Origin: Perca fluviatilis
Lineage: Eukaryota > Chordata > Actinopteri > Perciformes > Percidae
Direction of reading: 5' to 3'
Assembly (NCBI RefSeq): GCF_010015445.1
Contig: NC_053112.1
Location: 3,764,749 to 3,828,748, forward strand
Length of the DNA: 64,000 nt
A model generated the notes under the pieces. That model was given only the letters and a program-made list of their open reading frames with translations. It was not told the origin of the DNA and searched no databases. Shown piece by piece: positions 1 through 11,149 of the stretch. A program made the position numbers and the translations under genes. Every line of letters starts with the position of its first letter. Within the stretch, counting starts at the first letter, position 1.

Positions 1-2700
1 TTTTTGTATACAGTATGGTTACCTAGCAACCGAGGCTTGAAGAAACCAAGTGGTAAACAGTTGTTTAACTTCCTGAAAGAACTGCTAGGTGAGTGGTTAG
101 TGCGCTTGCCTTTGGTATGGGAGTTTGGAGTTCGATTCGATTATTGATGGATAATTTGCATGCAATTGCGCAAGTCAGGACCCGCGAACGCGAAGTTTTT
201 TTGTTTTTTTTTGCAGGGTGGTAGGGGAAGACTCATGAATATGCCTGCTCTGGTTGGGTTGGTTAGGTTTAGGCAAGAGGAGTGGGATGGTTATGGTTAG
301 GGTAAGAATGGGCGATAATATTCCAAAAAGGTGTAATACATGAGTAGTATGGATAACTGTGTGTAAATATATGCCAAGGTACTGTAAATGCACAGGGGTG
401 CAAATAGCATACACTGCTAATTGTACCAGGGGTGCAAATAGCCTCACCCATTTTTTTACCACAAAGTTAGCTTTGTTAGTGATTAATTTATTCTTTGTCA
501 TTGCAAACTAAAACTAGGCCTAGACTTTGTCTCACTATAATAACGGTGCCATGTGGTGATTTCAAATTAGTAATTAAACAAAATCAGTTAGTCTTCTATC
601 ATCCTGTCTGTTGTCAAGCTCTTGAACGAAGCACATAGGCCTAAACCCCCATCTCAAGCTGCTGTAGATTTTGATATCATTTGACCGCAGTTTCATGTTG
701 CTCACCCAATATTTCAGCCCACCTTAATATACCAGCCCACCTTAAAGTGGTCATATTATGCTTTTTGGCTTTTCCCTTTCCTTTATTGTGTTATATATCT
801 TTTTGTGCATGTTATTGGTTTACAAAGTGAAAAAGCCCAAATTCCCCCCCCAAACGGACTTACCATCTCCAACAGAAAACACTGTTCACAAACTGCTCCA
901 AACAGCTCTATTGTAGTCCAGCCTTTACTTCAGAGACAAACGTGGTCACTTTGGAACACACGTTATAATGCTTGCCTAGCTGCTAGCATGGCACGCCCTC
1001 ATACTCTCATGCTGACTAGCTAGCTGTACTTACTGAGCATGTGCGACTCCCAACAAAGATGGAACAGAAGTGTGATGTCTCACTCTGTAGCTAAAACAGT
1101 CTTAGAGTCTTGTGTGAGGTATCATTGAACTCAGCACGGAGTTCCCTTTTCTTTGGTGACGATTTGCTGTGTCTGAGTGCCGCGCAAATACACGGTCGCA
1201 AGGAGCGGCGTCCGCCAGTAACCCCGACGCAGAGGAGCGAGGGCCCTTCCAACGCTGCTTGCAGCTTTAATTGTAATAGTATTTTTTTATATTATTTGTA
1301 ACACTGGATAAATATTGTTATTGTTGCTACACACATTTTATGTTATGGATATATGTACATGTGTATATGTGTATATGTATATATATATATATATATGTGT
1401 ATGTGTGTGTGTGTGTGTGTATGTGTATATGTACATGTATTTTGGTAAACCGTGCAAGCATTAAAAAGCGATAAATCCAAAAACAATTCAACAACATTGG
1501 AACAAAGGGTTTTGCGCTCATGCGCTCCAGCATCACAGCGTTCGGTATCGCAGCGTTAGCGTTCCTAAACCATTTGCCCTTTCCGGGCTAAACACCTGCC
1601 GGCAACAATTTGGAGCTTCCCTTTATTACCTGGCCCCAGGTAATACCACAGCGACACCCAATGTACACACAAGAAACAACACCCAAAGTCTGAACACTCC
1701 AGACAACATATTTGGCTATGTATGCACCGATATCTGATTCTGTCTTATCTTCATCCTCCTGCGCCTTGCTGGTTGAAACACTACACCTCCCATCATGCAC
1801 TGCGGGATCCCGAGTGCTGTAGTGATTCATGCGTCTGTGTCGCTCACCACCGAAACGGTACTCAGAATGGCAAACCCCACAGACTGTCGTGCTAAAATAT
1901 TAATCTTATTTGTTTGGCCTTTTCTTGCTTAGATTTTGTAAAAAGTATCGAGAAATAAACCCAGTAAAATCCATTGACCTTGTGAGTGCAGCAAGCTGAC
2001 TGACTAGCCTAGGACCTCAAAGTTCTTTTGTACTCAACACAAAGCGTCAGTAAATAAAAGTCTTGAATCCAGAGTTCTTTGTTTGACTGTTTACTTAGGA
2101 TCTTTACTTTTCTTACAAAATAACTGCAGTTCCATGTAGGTCAAAAGACTGTGTTGCTCCAAAGTCCAGTGGCGTCTGGCTGTTTCACTGGGTTCAATTT
2201 ATTTTATACTAAATCTAACAGGCAATCAAATTACATTATTCTAGATCACTGGTCAACTGCTTACATTCACATTTCTACGTTCCATTTTGCAACACAGGTT
2301 TTCTCAGGTCTTAATAAATTCAAAATATTATTACTTCCATAGAAATGGCTTCAACATATCCCGGTCCCTAATTGACTAGGCCTTAACGTATCAATTATCA
2401 ACTTAAACTTAAACTTAAACTGAAGCCATTTACACTCCAACATTTCACAATTTCTCAATTCCTTTTAGCAAGAATATTCTTCTCTTCTCAGGAAAGTATT
2501 TAAAGGTAAACATTAACTGGTAAGTATTAACAACTAAATACTTTTCACAGACTATTCAAAACTGGTAATTTCTATTCTATTCAATATTCAATCCAGTCTG
2601 GTAAGTATTTCTAGTTTATTCAAGTCTTTTTCCTATATCTTCAGTCTTCTCCCTGCAATAAACAAAGTTTAGTTATGGGTCTTTGAATGATGCTAGTCTT
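1..2700. other. No gene recognised; AT-rich with repeats
   Basis: No exon-like open frame with usable splice sites was recognised on either strand. It holds a TA/TG microsatellite near 1,373-1,432 and a short run of cttaaa-type repeats at 2,400-2,420. The stretch around 740-1,290 looks like a dispersed fish repeat I recall only by appearance. Short open frames here have no family resemblance. Confidence 0.5.
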
Positions 2701-2706
2701 TGTCCG

Positions 2707-3240
2707 AACTTCAGCACTTCGGACAATGCCTTTGGAGTCGGGCATCACCCTCATGATTCTGCCTAACATCCAGGAGTTTCAGTGGCAGGAACAAATCTGC
2801 GACGAGGATGACATCTCCAACCTTGAAACTTCTCTTTAGGCCAAGCCATTTTTGCCGTTCTTGCAGAAGCGGTAGGTATTCGTGAATCCACCTTCGCCAG
2901 AATAGATCCGCCCGCGGCTCGAGGTCATTGGGGTTATCTGTGTTTTTGGTTAAGGGTCTCCCATTGATGCTCTCAACTTTGCATAGGAGAGTATGTAGTC
3001 CATCTTCTAAGAGCTGTTGCTTCACAACAGAGCTTTTCTCACTGAGCGGATTTGACACTCCCAGATGCCGCCGTGGTGGGACACAGCAGGCGGGTTGAAA
3101 GTCCATTGCACACCCTTTCTCATCATGACTTCATTGATACGAGACTGATCCAGCTCTGCTAATGCCTCACGCAGCTCTCGTTCAGCGCCGACAAAGTTCG
3201 TGCCATTGTCGGAACGAAGGATTGACACTTGGCCTCTTCT
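2707..3240 (-). pseudogene. BEL/Pao-type retrotransposon integrase fragment (broken)
   Basis: The minus strand encodes pieces of a retrotransposon integrase in more than one frame. The upstream piece (about 3,228-3,022) carries the core-domain signature RSDNGTNFVGAERELREAL and then WTFNPPAVSHHGGIWE. The next piece, in another frame from about 3,100 to 2,707, carries LLCKVESINGRPLT, LEPRADLFWRRWIHEYL and LLQERQKWL, ending in a region like GDVILVAD. In BEL/Pao integrases these blocks follow in this order, and the usual block between LEP and the FWRRW motif is missing here. Frameshifts and the internal deletion make it non-functional. The gag, protease and reverse transcriptase parts and clear LTRs were not seen. 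The family call comes from remembered motifs. Confidence 0.75.
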
Positions 3241-3754
3241 GGCTTGAAAACGCCGTATGGCATTAATACATGAATCGGTGTCAAGAGAATGTGCTACTCT
3301 TTAATGTTGTTATGCAGCAGTTTCCCTTCCACTTTGTCTTTTTAGTCCACCGTTGCCTGATTCAGTGTCCTCTTCAGCTCATGCTGTACCCCTCTGAGCC
3401 TCTCTCTGTCTCCATCCCTGAACGCCTGCTTTTTCGGATTCAGGAGCTGTTTGAAGTTACTGGTAATTCACGGTTTGTTATTAGCAAAGCAGCGTACAGT
3501 CTTTACAGGTATCACAGTGTCCCTACAGAAGTTAATGTAGTATGTGATGGTGTCCACCCTCCCATCAATGTCAAGTCCCTCAGAGCATCACTGTCCTCCG
3601 GTGACCATTTCCTAAAAGAACAGGTAGTAATTGGCAGCTTCTGTACACAACGTTTGTACGTGGGCTGGGGAAAGACTAAACTATGATCTGATCTGCCAAG
3701 TGGTGGTAGGTACAGCACTATAGGCCTCCTTGACATTTGCATAGAACAGATCTT

Positions 3755-4456
3755 GGGCCCTATCTTGCACTCAGCGCATTTGCCTTTGTACACCGACGCA
3801 TGTATCATTCCTATTTTGCACCCAGTCGCAGCATTCTTTGTGGCTTGTTGTGTTTTACACAACAGTTCCATGAATCATGGATGTGTTGATGACATAAATG
3901 AAGAAATATTAGAGGACTTAAGGAGACGTGATGTTGAACTACGGCGGGATAGAACACTCCGGCGGGATCTGGTCCGGGAGTAATGCGCGATGTGCTCCTG
4001 GTGGAGCGGGTGGACAGAGATGGAGTGGGGGGAGGTGGAAGGGGCACAACAGGAGCAGGTGGTGCGTTTGGAGGCCCACGCTCCATGGCTGCAGCAATCC
4101 TCTCCAGACTTGAGGAGACGCGTCCTAGAGGCCGCAGCAATATCGCCACCCGGACAAGACGGGCATTACTTTGCCGCATCCTGGACAGCTCCCGCAAATC
4201 CGCCGTCATAATAGCAATCCGCCACGGTACAAGCGCGCCTGCTCTTAAAGGGAATGTGAGATGACGCTCTGATTGGTTATTTTCACGTTACGCCCAAACC
4301 ACACCTAGCTACTTCAGACCAACCCATTTTAGATTTGCGTCGGGCGCAAGACTCATTTATCCCGCCGGAAAGCAGCAACAGCGCCCGAGATCCGCCCACA
4401 AAGCTACTTGCGTTTTGCGTTTCACACTTGCGTTTCAGATCCTTAAAATAGGGCCC
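3755..4456. mobile_element. Harbinger-type DNA transposon, degenerate, inserted in the LINE
   Basis: Ends are inverted repeats starting GGGCCCTATCTTGCAC on the left and closing with AAAATAGGGCCC on the right, the usual appearance of fish Harbinger elements. The flanks read ctt and cta, an imperfect 3-bp target duplication, and the LINE frame continues on both sides (ENNT then DLFYANVKEAYS), which fixes the insertion. Inside, the plus strand keeps a transposase C-terminus (see 3,826-3,983). The minus strand has a 132-residue proline-rich frame starting MTADLRELSRMR (4,209-3,811) that may be part of the accessory Myb-like protein. Confidence 0.75.
3826..3983 (+). pseudogene. Harbinger transposase C-terminal fragment
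   Basis: The plus-strand frame encodes VAAFFVACCVLHN, the conserved C-terminal CCVLHN block of Harbinger/HARBI1 transposases, followed by an acidic and basic tail (EEILEDLRRRDVELRRD) and a stop. Only the last 50 or so residues remain, without the DDE catalytic core, so it cannot be active. It lies inside the element at 3,755-4,456. The call rests on the CCVLHN motif and the element context. Confidence 0.6.
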
Positions 4457-5189
4457 CTAGTGTATTATTCTCTTGTGTGGGACAGTCCACATACTGCACA
4501 AAACCAGTCAGATAGGAGGTGAGGGTAACATGATTAAAATCCCCTGTGATTGCAATAAAAGGGATGCCGGGTCTGTAGTCGAGCAATGGCCTCGTGGATG
4601 ACGTCACACGCAGCGGCAGCCCCCGCCCTCGCCCTCGAGGGAATGTAAACAACAATGGTAACTACGTGTGAGAACTCCCTCGGAACGTAGCAGGTCTAAG
4701 ACCGACAGCCAATCAGATCATCTCATACACTGTAACATGACGGGAGTTACACCATCTGCTGTTCACAAACAGAACCAGTCCCCCACCTTTATTCTTGCCT
4801 CTTGCCTTCACGTCTGTCAGCTTGCACAGCAGAGAAGCCGGGTAAGTCCACACATGAGTCCGGCATGTTGTTGTTCAGCCAGGTATTGGTAAAACACACT
4901 AGACTGCACTCATGATACAGTCGCTGGTTCCTCACGATTGCCTCCAACTCATCGCACTTTAGTACACGATTAGTAAGCGAGTTTACGTTACCCGTGAGGA
5001 CCGAAGGCAGAAAGGGCTCGTATCTCCACCTCCTAGCTCTTAGCTTAGCCCCGGCTCTACATCCTCGGTACGGCTTCCACAGTACTGTAGTACCAGCAGT
5101 TCCTCTCTTGTGTACACTACTCTTCCCAAAGTAGTATTTATCATGTGCCGATCATACAACACAAGGAAACTCACGCAAAAGACAGTATC

Positions 5190-5560
5190 TTTAAACACCT
5201 CTAAAGCTCACTAATAATTTAAAAGTTGTTTCTTGTTTGTTTTCATCTGTACATAAAATGATGGCAATAAATCCTAAATTGTGTTTTAATGTGTGTGACG
5301 ATTTGTGCCAATGAATCTCCAGGAGATCCCTGCACCCAAACAAGAAAAGACTCTTCAGTATTAAAATAAACCAGATATGAAAATGCTAATTAGTGAGCTC
5401 ATTTTAGGTCAGAGCCAGGCTATCTGTTTCCAGTCTCTATGCTAAGCTAAGCTAACCTGCTGCTGACTGTAACTTATTAATTGATGGACAGTATATTTGA
5501 GTGGTATCGATACTCTCATCTAACTGAGAAAGAAAGCAAATGAGTGTATTTCCCAAAACA
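5190..5560. repeat. Dispersed teleost repeat (ctaagctaagctaac type)
   Basis: Contains the phrases cagagccaggcta, tctgtttccagtct and atgctaagctaagctaac followed by gagtggtatcgat and tatttcccaaaac. From memory this order is typical of a common non-coding dispersed repeat in spiny-rayed fish. No coding potential was seen and ends were not defined. Confidence 0.45.
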
Positions 5561-6261
5561 ATTGCTTGAATGTGACTTTAATATTGGTTGCATGGTTTAC
5601 TGCTGCGTATGCCTCATTATCTTGCTTTCCTACTTCTGGAAATCTTGCCTGGAAAGTGCTCTATCATTATTACCTATGGCACTAATGCTCTGTAGTTCTC
5701 TAACTCTAACTGTATTTATCTTGTCCTTTGTCTCCCTTTATTCCTTCAACAAGGTGATGGGAGATTGTCTTTGGAGGTGAGGCCTGTCCCATTTAACTCA
5801 TCGATCCCCTCCTCTGGAGACCGCTGGAGACCCTGTACTACAATGCACTCATAGAGTACATACAATTCTTTTTATTCATTTTATTAATAGAGAATGTTTT
5901 GAAATGTGAATCTGTATCTGCATTAGATACAGCTGCAGAAGTGTAAGTATGTAATGTGACTGCAGTAGTTTATTAGAACATACAGTGTCTGTTTAGATTT
6001 TTGAATGTATATGATTGTATCAGTGGTTCAGGGAAGCCATTGGTTTTCCATTCACTTCTGAATGATATGAAAATATATTAATAGACTCTGCATGATACAT
6101 TTTTGAATTATGAATTGAATGGCACCCAATGGCAGCCTACAACGGCAGAAAAATACATACAATCAAAGCACACAAGCGTGGTTTAAAAAAAAAAAGATTC
6201 CCTGTGATTTAAGGTGTTTGTGATTTGTAATAAATGGGATGAAACAGTGGTTACCAATGTG

Positions 6262-6915
6262 GCGTGGTGGGAAGTAACTACATTTACTCAAATACCGTAC
6301 TTTTTGCTACTTCATACTTCTACTCCACTACACTTTGGAAGCAAATATTGTACTTTTCTTCACTACATTTATGTGACACATTATTTACTAGTTACTTTGC
6401 AGATTGTTATTATTAATACAAAATATAACTCAACTGGGCGCCTGGGCAGCTCATCTAGTTGAGCGGGCGCCCATATGCAGAGGCTCAGTCCTCGATGTAG
6501 AGGCTCAGGGTTCGAGTCCGTCCTGGGACCATTTTTGCATGTCTTCCCCTCTTTCTCCCCGCTGTCCTGTCTATTAAAGGATAACATGCCCCCGAAAAAA
6601 CTAAAATAAGCTCAACTAATACATTATAATATATTAGTATTGATTTAGCTACCCATCAGTTTATACATTAGTTAAAATTAGCTCCACCTTTACCAGCTGC
6701 AGCATTAAAGTGATGAACACATTAATGCATCAATAATTATAATCCAATGATTTAATTTACATACATGTAATTATGAAAAGGGCCATTCTGCACAGTGAGT
6801 CCTTTTGGTACTGTAAGTATATGTTGAAACAATACTTATGACTTTTACTTGTAACAGAATATTTACTGTAGTATTGCTAATTTTAGTAAAAGATCTGAGT
6901 ACTTCTTCCACCACT
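6262..6915. mobile_element. Non-autonomous DNA element with imperfect inverted ends, carrying a SINE
   Basis: The left end reads gtggtgggaagtaactacat and the right end reads gatctgagtacttcttccac, which are imperfect inverted repeats. The interior is the alternating agtaaaagtac-like sequence seen again at 50,787-53,208, so the two are copies of one family. A SINE (6,436-6,610) is inserted in it. No transposase frame was seen. Confidence 0.5.
6436..6610 (+). mobile_element. tRNA-derived SINE with 7-bp target-site duplication
   Basis: The head has an A-box-like sequence (ctagttgagcgggcgccc) and a near-perfect B box ggttcgagtcc at 6,509-6,519, the pol III promoter parts of a tRNA. The body contains catgtcttcccctctttctc and the copy ends in an A-rich tail. 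It is flanked by ctcaact on both sides (6,429-6,435 and 6,611-6,617), a direct target duplication proving retroposition. The same family occurs at 54,297-54,475. Confidence 0.8.
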
Positions 6916-7201
6916 ACCGATATGGGCTTTCGGAACCCCCCCACAAAAAAAATAAAATTACTGCCACACACAAATGTATTAATTTTATTCTGTCTGAAAG
7001 GTATGACGAGTTCACATTTCATGTTCACAAGTTCACAAGTGTTGCGAGTTCACATTTCATGGCTATAAAAGGGTCAAAGCCAAAGCGGTTAGGAAAAAGT
7101 GTACCTCCTTTCATCTTCCAGAAGAGCTGGTTGAACGGCTAACGTGACGTTACACCCACCGTTCTGCGAGCAAAACAGGGATTCAATACAGCTATGTCCG
7201 A

Positions 7202-7676
7202 GGAGGACAGTTCATGCTTTCACGGCGAAATATTGAAGTTTATTCCCCCCTCATAAATAGGTAATTGAGCACTGATAGGATTATCAGTGACTATGTAACT
7301 ACATGAAAACAGACCAAATGATGCCTGTTTCTTGTAATACTATTACGAATAGCGTTACTGAAGGCTAGCTCTAGCTCCATAGTTACGTTACTCCAAGCTT
7401 CTTCCCTTGTGAACACCTCCGTTCTTCACTCTTCACACACTACGCTCCGTTGTTTTCCTTTTCCTGCTACAACTGAATTCCCACGGGGCTTCAGCGCAAG
7501 GCTACAGCCTTCTGTAATGCTAGTTACTTTACAAGAAACAGGCATCATTTGGTCTGTTTCCATGTAGTTACATAGTTTCTGATATGATCATAACCACTAC
7601 AGTGCTCACTTACCTATTTATGAGGGGGGAATAAACTTCAATATTTCGCCGTGAAAGCATGAACTGTCCTCTGGAG
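7202..7676. repeat. Long inverted repeat (about 140-bp arms, about 200-bp spacer)
   Basis: The left arm (7,202-7,338) and the reverse complement of the right arm (7,537-7,676) align almost base for base. Shared stretches include ttcatgctttcacggcgaaa, gtttattcccccctcataaa and accaaatgatgcctgtttct. The spacer holds no recognised gene. The arms could fold into a hairpin; a fold-back transposon is the simplest origin, but no target duplication was identified. Confidence 0.8.
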
Positions 7677-8596
7677 GACCCCCACCAGACCAGCGGGCGC
7701 CTGTGGATTGTTGTCGGCAGCGGCAGGCGAGGGAGGCGGGGAGGAAGTAGAAGGATGCCCGGTCGGGGCTGCTAGCCTGGCTAAGGAAACTACCACACAA
7801 TTCGCCACTGCAGAGACTCATATTCACTAACGACAGCACACAAAATGGATATATATGCTACAATACACATGGAACTGCTGCGTGATGATTATTACCGGAG
7901 CCTGGCTGAACACACTCCCTCATCCCAGACGGCAGCTAGCAGCTAAGAGGGTAGGTGAATTTAAACAATGGCTAAGTTGCTAAACGCATCTTGTTGTCAT
8001 GTAAGGGCCCTGTTCATGTTGCACAGACATTTTAATTGCATTTTGTGTCTGTTAAGAGGCACAAAGACACTCTTTATCTTATGCCCCCATAACTGCCGTT
8101 TAGCTGAGTGTGAGCTCTCGGCATTAGCTGCAGCAGCTCCGTGTTGCTAGCACCGATTCGGCTCGTTTTTTTTGCTATTGACAGTACTCATATACATATA
8201 GCGATCAAGATTAACGTAAAAATTGCCCGGAGTTCTCCTTTAATGTGATCTGATTTAATCATGTACTGATCCATATGTGATTATTAATCTGTTCTGTGAA
8301 TGTATAAATTGATCATTATACTCGTTGATTTATGTCGTGTTAAGTAGCTGGGTTAAAACCGTAATTGCTATCTGCTAACTCCTTTCAGGAGTTTTAATTA
8401 CTGTCTGCGATAGAATCGCGAAAATCAGCTGTGAGCTACTGGAGTGGGTATAGTGACGTTTTCCTCAGCAAAACCAGAAGTCTCAGTCTGTCCTAACTAA
8501 ACGTTAGCCCAGACCTGAGTAGCTGAGGGGAACTGGGTCATTATCAATAACGGAGATCATAGTGCCTCTTTTCTTCTCCTCTTTCTTCTTACTAAC

Positions 8597-8617
8597 ACAC
8601 ACACACACACACATACA

Positions 8618-8655
<38 letters not shown>
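8597..8655. repeat. (CA)n microsatellite
   Basis: Nearly uninterrupted CA dinucleotides with a few TACA variants. The flanks at 7,680-10,980 contain further CA tracts and no recognised gene. Confidence 0.95.
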
Positions 8656-8656
<1 letters not shown>

Positions 8657-8936
8657 CACAGGCTAGCCGCGCAATTCCCAAGCTAACGCTGTAGCTTCAC
8701 ACGTGGGATCTCCCTACGTTCGTACAGAGCTAAAACAGGAACTAGCTACCAGATCGGCTAAGCGTTCTCGTTGCCTAGCAACCCCCCCCGGCTTCTTCAG
8801 CCCTGTCCGCGCACGCAGCACCACTACCGCCCTCTTGAGGCTAAATAGTTTTGTGCAGCTCACAGGAGTAGCCATCTTTGGAGTTGTTTTGGTGTTTAGA
8901 ACTACACTCCGACACCGCCCCCTCCTTTGTCACTCA

Positions 8937-8942
<6 letters not shown>

Positions 8943-8968
<26 letters not shown>
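8943..8968. repeat. Short (CA)n microsatellite
   Basis: About a dozen CA units preceded by a short CT tract. Confidence 0.9.
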
Positions 8969-9551
8969 CACAGACGTGTCCATGACACATGCTGCTTTGT
9001 TTTTGCTTTGTTTTTGGTTGCGATATTATAAAAAGGTATATGAGTTTATTATTGAAGGATTATTGTTTAGCTACTGATAATTGTGAAGTTAATAAATCTT
9101 ATTATACTTAATTAGCAGTTGCTTGTGATTATTTGTGTACTTGTTGTAATAATTGCTGGTCGATCAGGTCCGTGCTTGGATTCACCCCTTCCTTTATTTC
9201 CTTTTGAAAGGATTTACACAGAAATGAGACTGTTCCACAGTTTGATTATTGGTCCCTGACTAGCAGGGTGGTGCCCCGTTTTGATTGTTTGTCGATTTGA
9301 TAAAGTTATTAATAACCATATTCATAACTTTATTAATATTGATAAAACATCTTTGATAATTTGCCAATGATCAAATCTGTACCCTAAGGGAATCCTACAC
9401 TCCTCCCAAAGTTATCAAAAGGGACGTACTATATGTACTTCCCTATCCTTGTAAGGTAATGTACGAAACACTTCACAAATAACGTTACAGTAATGAACTT
9501 CATGAACTCTACAGCTCGTGTGCTGTGTATGGCCACACATGTGCCTTCAAG

Positions 9552-9552
<1 letters not shown>

Positions 9553-9608
<56 letters not shown>
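9553..9608. repeat. (CA)n microsatellite
   Basis: About 28 uninterrupted CA units, likely polymorphic. Overlapping open frames of threonine-histidine repeats are artefacts of this tract. Confidence 0.95.
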
Positions 9609-9609
<1 letters not shown>

Positions 9610-10989
9610 CTGCATGCACCGGTCAAGGCCGCAGCTCCTGCCTGTGCTCTTATCTGTCTAGGTGCTTTCCTACACTTTACTGTTTCTCAAAGAAAACTCT
9701 TTCTGTCATAAAATGCAAAACAGATCAGTATGTAAGCAAAAGACAGATTAATATATGAGCAAAAACAGATTAATATATAAGCAAGATATATGTTATTTTT
9801 TGGGGGGTTTCAACACACACTCTAAGCAATGATATAGTTTGCTTTTCAAAACACATCCATCTAAGTGATTATATGGTTATCTTGTTAATACTGACAACGC
9901 TATATATGTTGTAAAGCAAGAAATGACATGGATTCTGCTATTTCTTTGTTTTTGAGTTTTCATCTGGCCTCGCGGACAACAGTAGAGAGTGCTATTTTCC
10001 ACCCGTAGTCCCTTGGCATGTCAGTAAAACAATAAAAATTCCATGCAAGTGAAATACAAAACATCAAAATATACAATTTTACAACCACATTCACACCTAA
10101 TTTACAATAAAAACTATAATGTGCTCAATCGTTCCCCCTTCCTAAAACCAAACCCCCCACCCCTTCCCAACAAAGCTATGCAATCAAAATCCTTACCTCT
10201 CCCAATACAAACGCACACACACACACACTTCATAAATGTATAAAATTTTGTTGTGACAGTAACCATTTTTTTGTCAAACTCAGACAGGTTTGAGGATGTG
10301 TACATGTATTAAGGTGTGTGGTTGAGTGAGTATTCCACTGACTTATGGCCTCAAAAGAGAAGGATTATTTGCCAAATGAATTTTTGAGATTGGGAATACT
10401 GCACTCTCCTCTAGTGGCTGACCAAGTAGCTCTTTTTTTACTGAGTTGAGCGTAATACATTTTTTTAGAGGAGGAGCAACAGCATTATGGATGATTTTAA
10501 AAAGTAAGTAAACATTCGAATGCATTATCAAATTTTGAAAAATTTAAAATATTGTATTTAGTGATTATTTTGCAGTGGTGATATTGACGTGTTTTTTTTA
10601 TCATGGATCTTCACCAATCTTATGATGGTTTATTTGTATTTCTTTTAATGTTATTATTTCGGTCTATTTTGATTACATTATTTCTCAATTTTTTTCAACT
10701 TTGTACGGGGTGCTTTTGTGCGCCTATTCCCGAAATCCTTAAAATACGTTATTTTGGTGAGTTTTTGAATATGGTAAGCCCCTCAAAAAGGCAATTCATT
10801 TGCAGAAATGAACAATGATTCCTTCAGTTTCAACAGGGCCTTCCCCGCTGTCGGTGCTCGGGCCCTAATAATATCTGTAAGTGCACAAATCAACCCAGTA
10901 CATGAAAAGCATTTGCGAACATCTTCGGAACATTTACAACTTTCAAACGGACATTTGTGAATCCAGTTTTTATCCGTGAATCCAAAAGG

Positions 10990-10992
<3 letters not shown>

Positions 10993-11061
<69 letters not shown>
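10993..11061. repeat. (CA)n microsatellite
   Basis: About 34 CA units followed by CA-rich sequence with gaaaca and agaca interruptions. Cysteine-valine frames on the minus strand come from this tract. Confidence 0.95.
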
Positions 11062-11064
<3 letters not shown>

Positions 11065-11149
11065 GAAACAGACACACACACACAGAGACACACTCCACTT
11101 CCAGGTGTGGATCTAAATTGTTAGTTTTGATACAAGTTTTCTGCCAGTC

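Larger units (their letters stand above)
3262..5110 (-). mobile_element. Non-LTR retrotransposon (LINE) endonuclease-region fragment, interrupted by Harbinger
   Basis: Read on the minus strand, frames switch between recognisable LINE ORF2 blocks in order. About 4,990-4,690 gives NRVLKCDELEAIVRNQRLY, then WLNNNMPDSCVDLPG and GKNKGGGLVLFVNSRWC. About 4,590-4,470 gives AITGDFNHVTL and VQYVDCPTQENNT. After the inserted Harbinger the element resumes at 3,752 with DLFYANVKEAYS, then LPPLGRSDHSLVF, SFRKWSPED, and finally VRCFANNKPW-like and GVQHELKRTL blocks near 3,450-3,350. This is the apurinic endonuclease and linker of a jockey/L2/Rex-type fish LINE. Multiple frameshifts and stops make it dead. 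The reverse transcriptase is absent because the element abuts the BEL/Pao relic. A 138-residue plus-strand frame (3,270-3,686) is only its antisense. Confidence 0.8.

Noticed and set aside
3270..3686. 138-residue plus-strand frame
   Set aside because: It is antisense to LINE ORF2 blocks (NNKPW, ELKRTL) that read on the minus strand.
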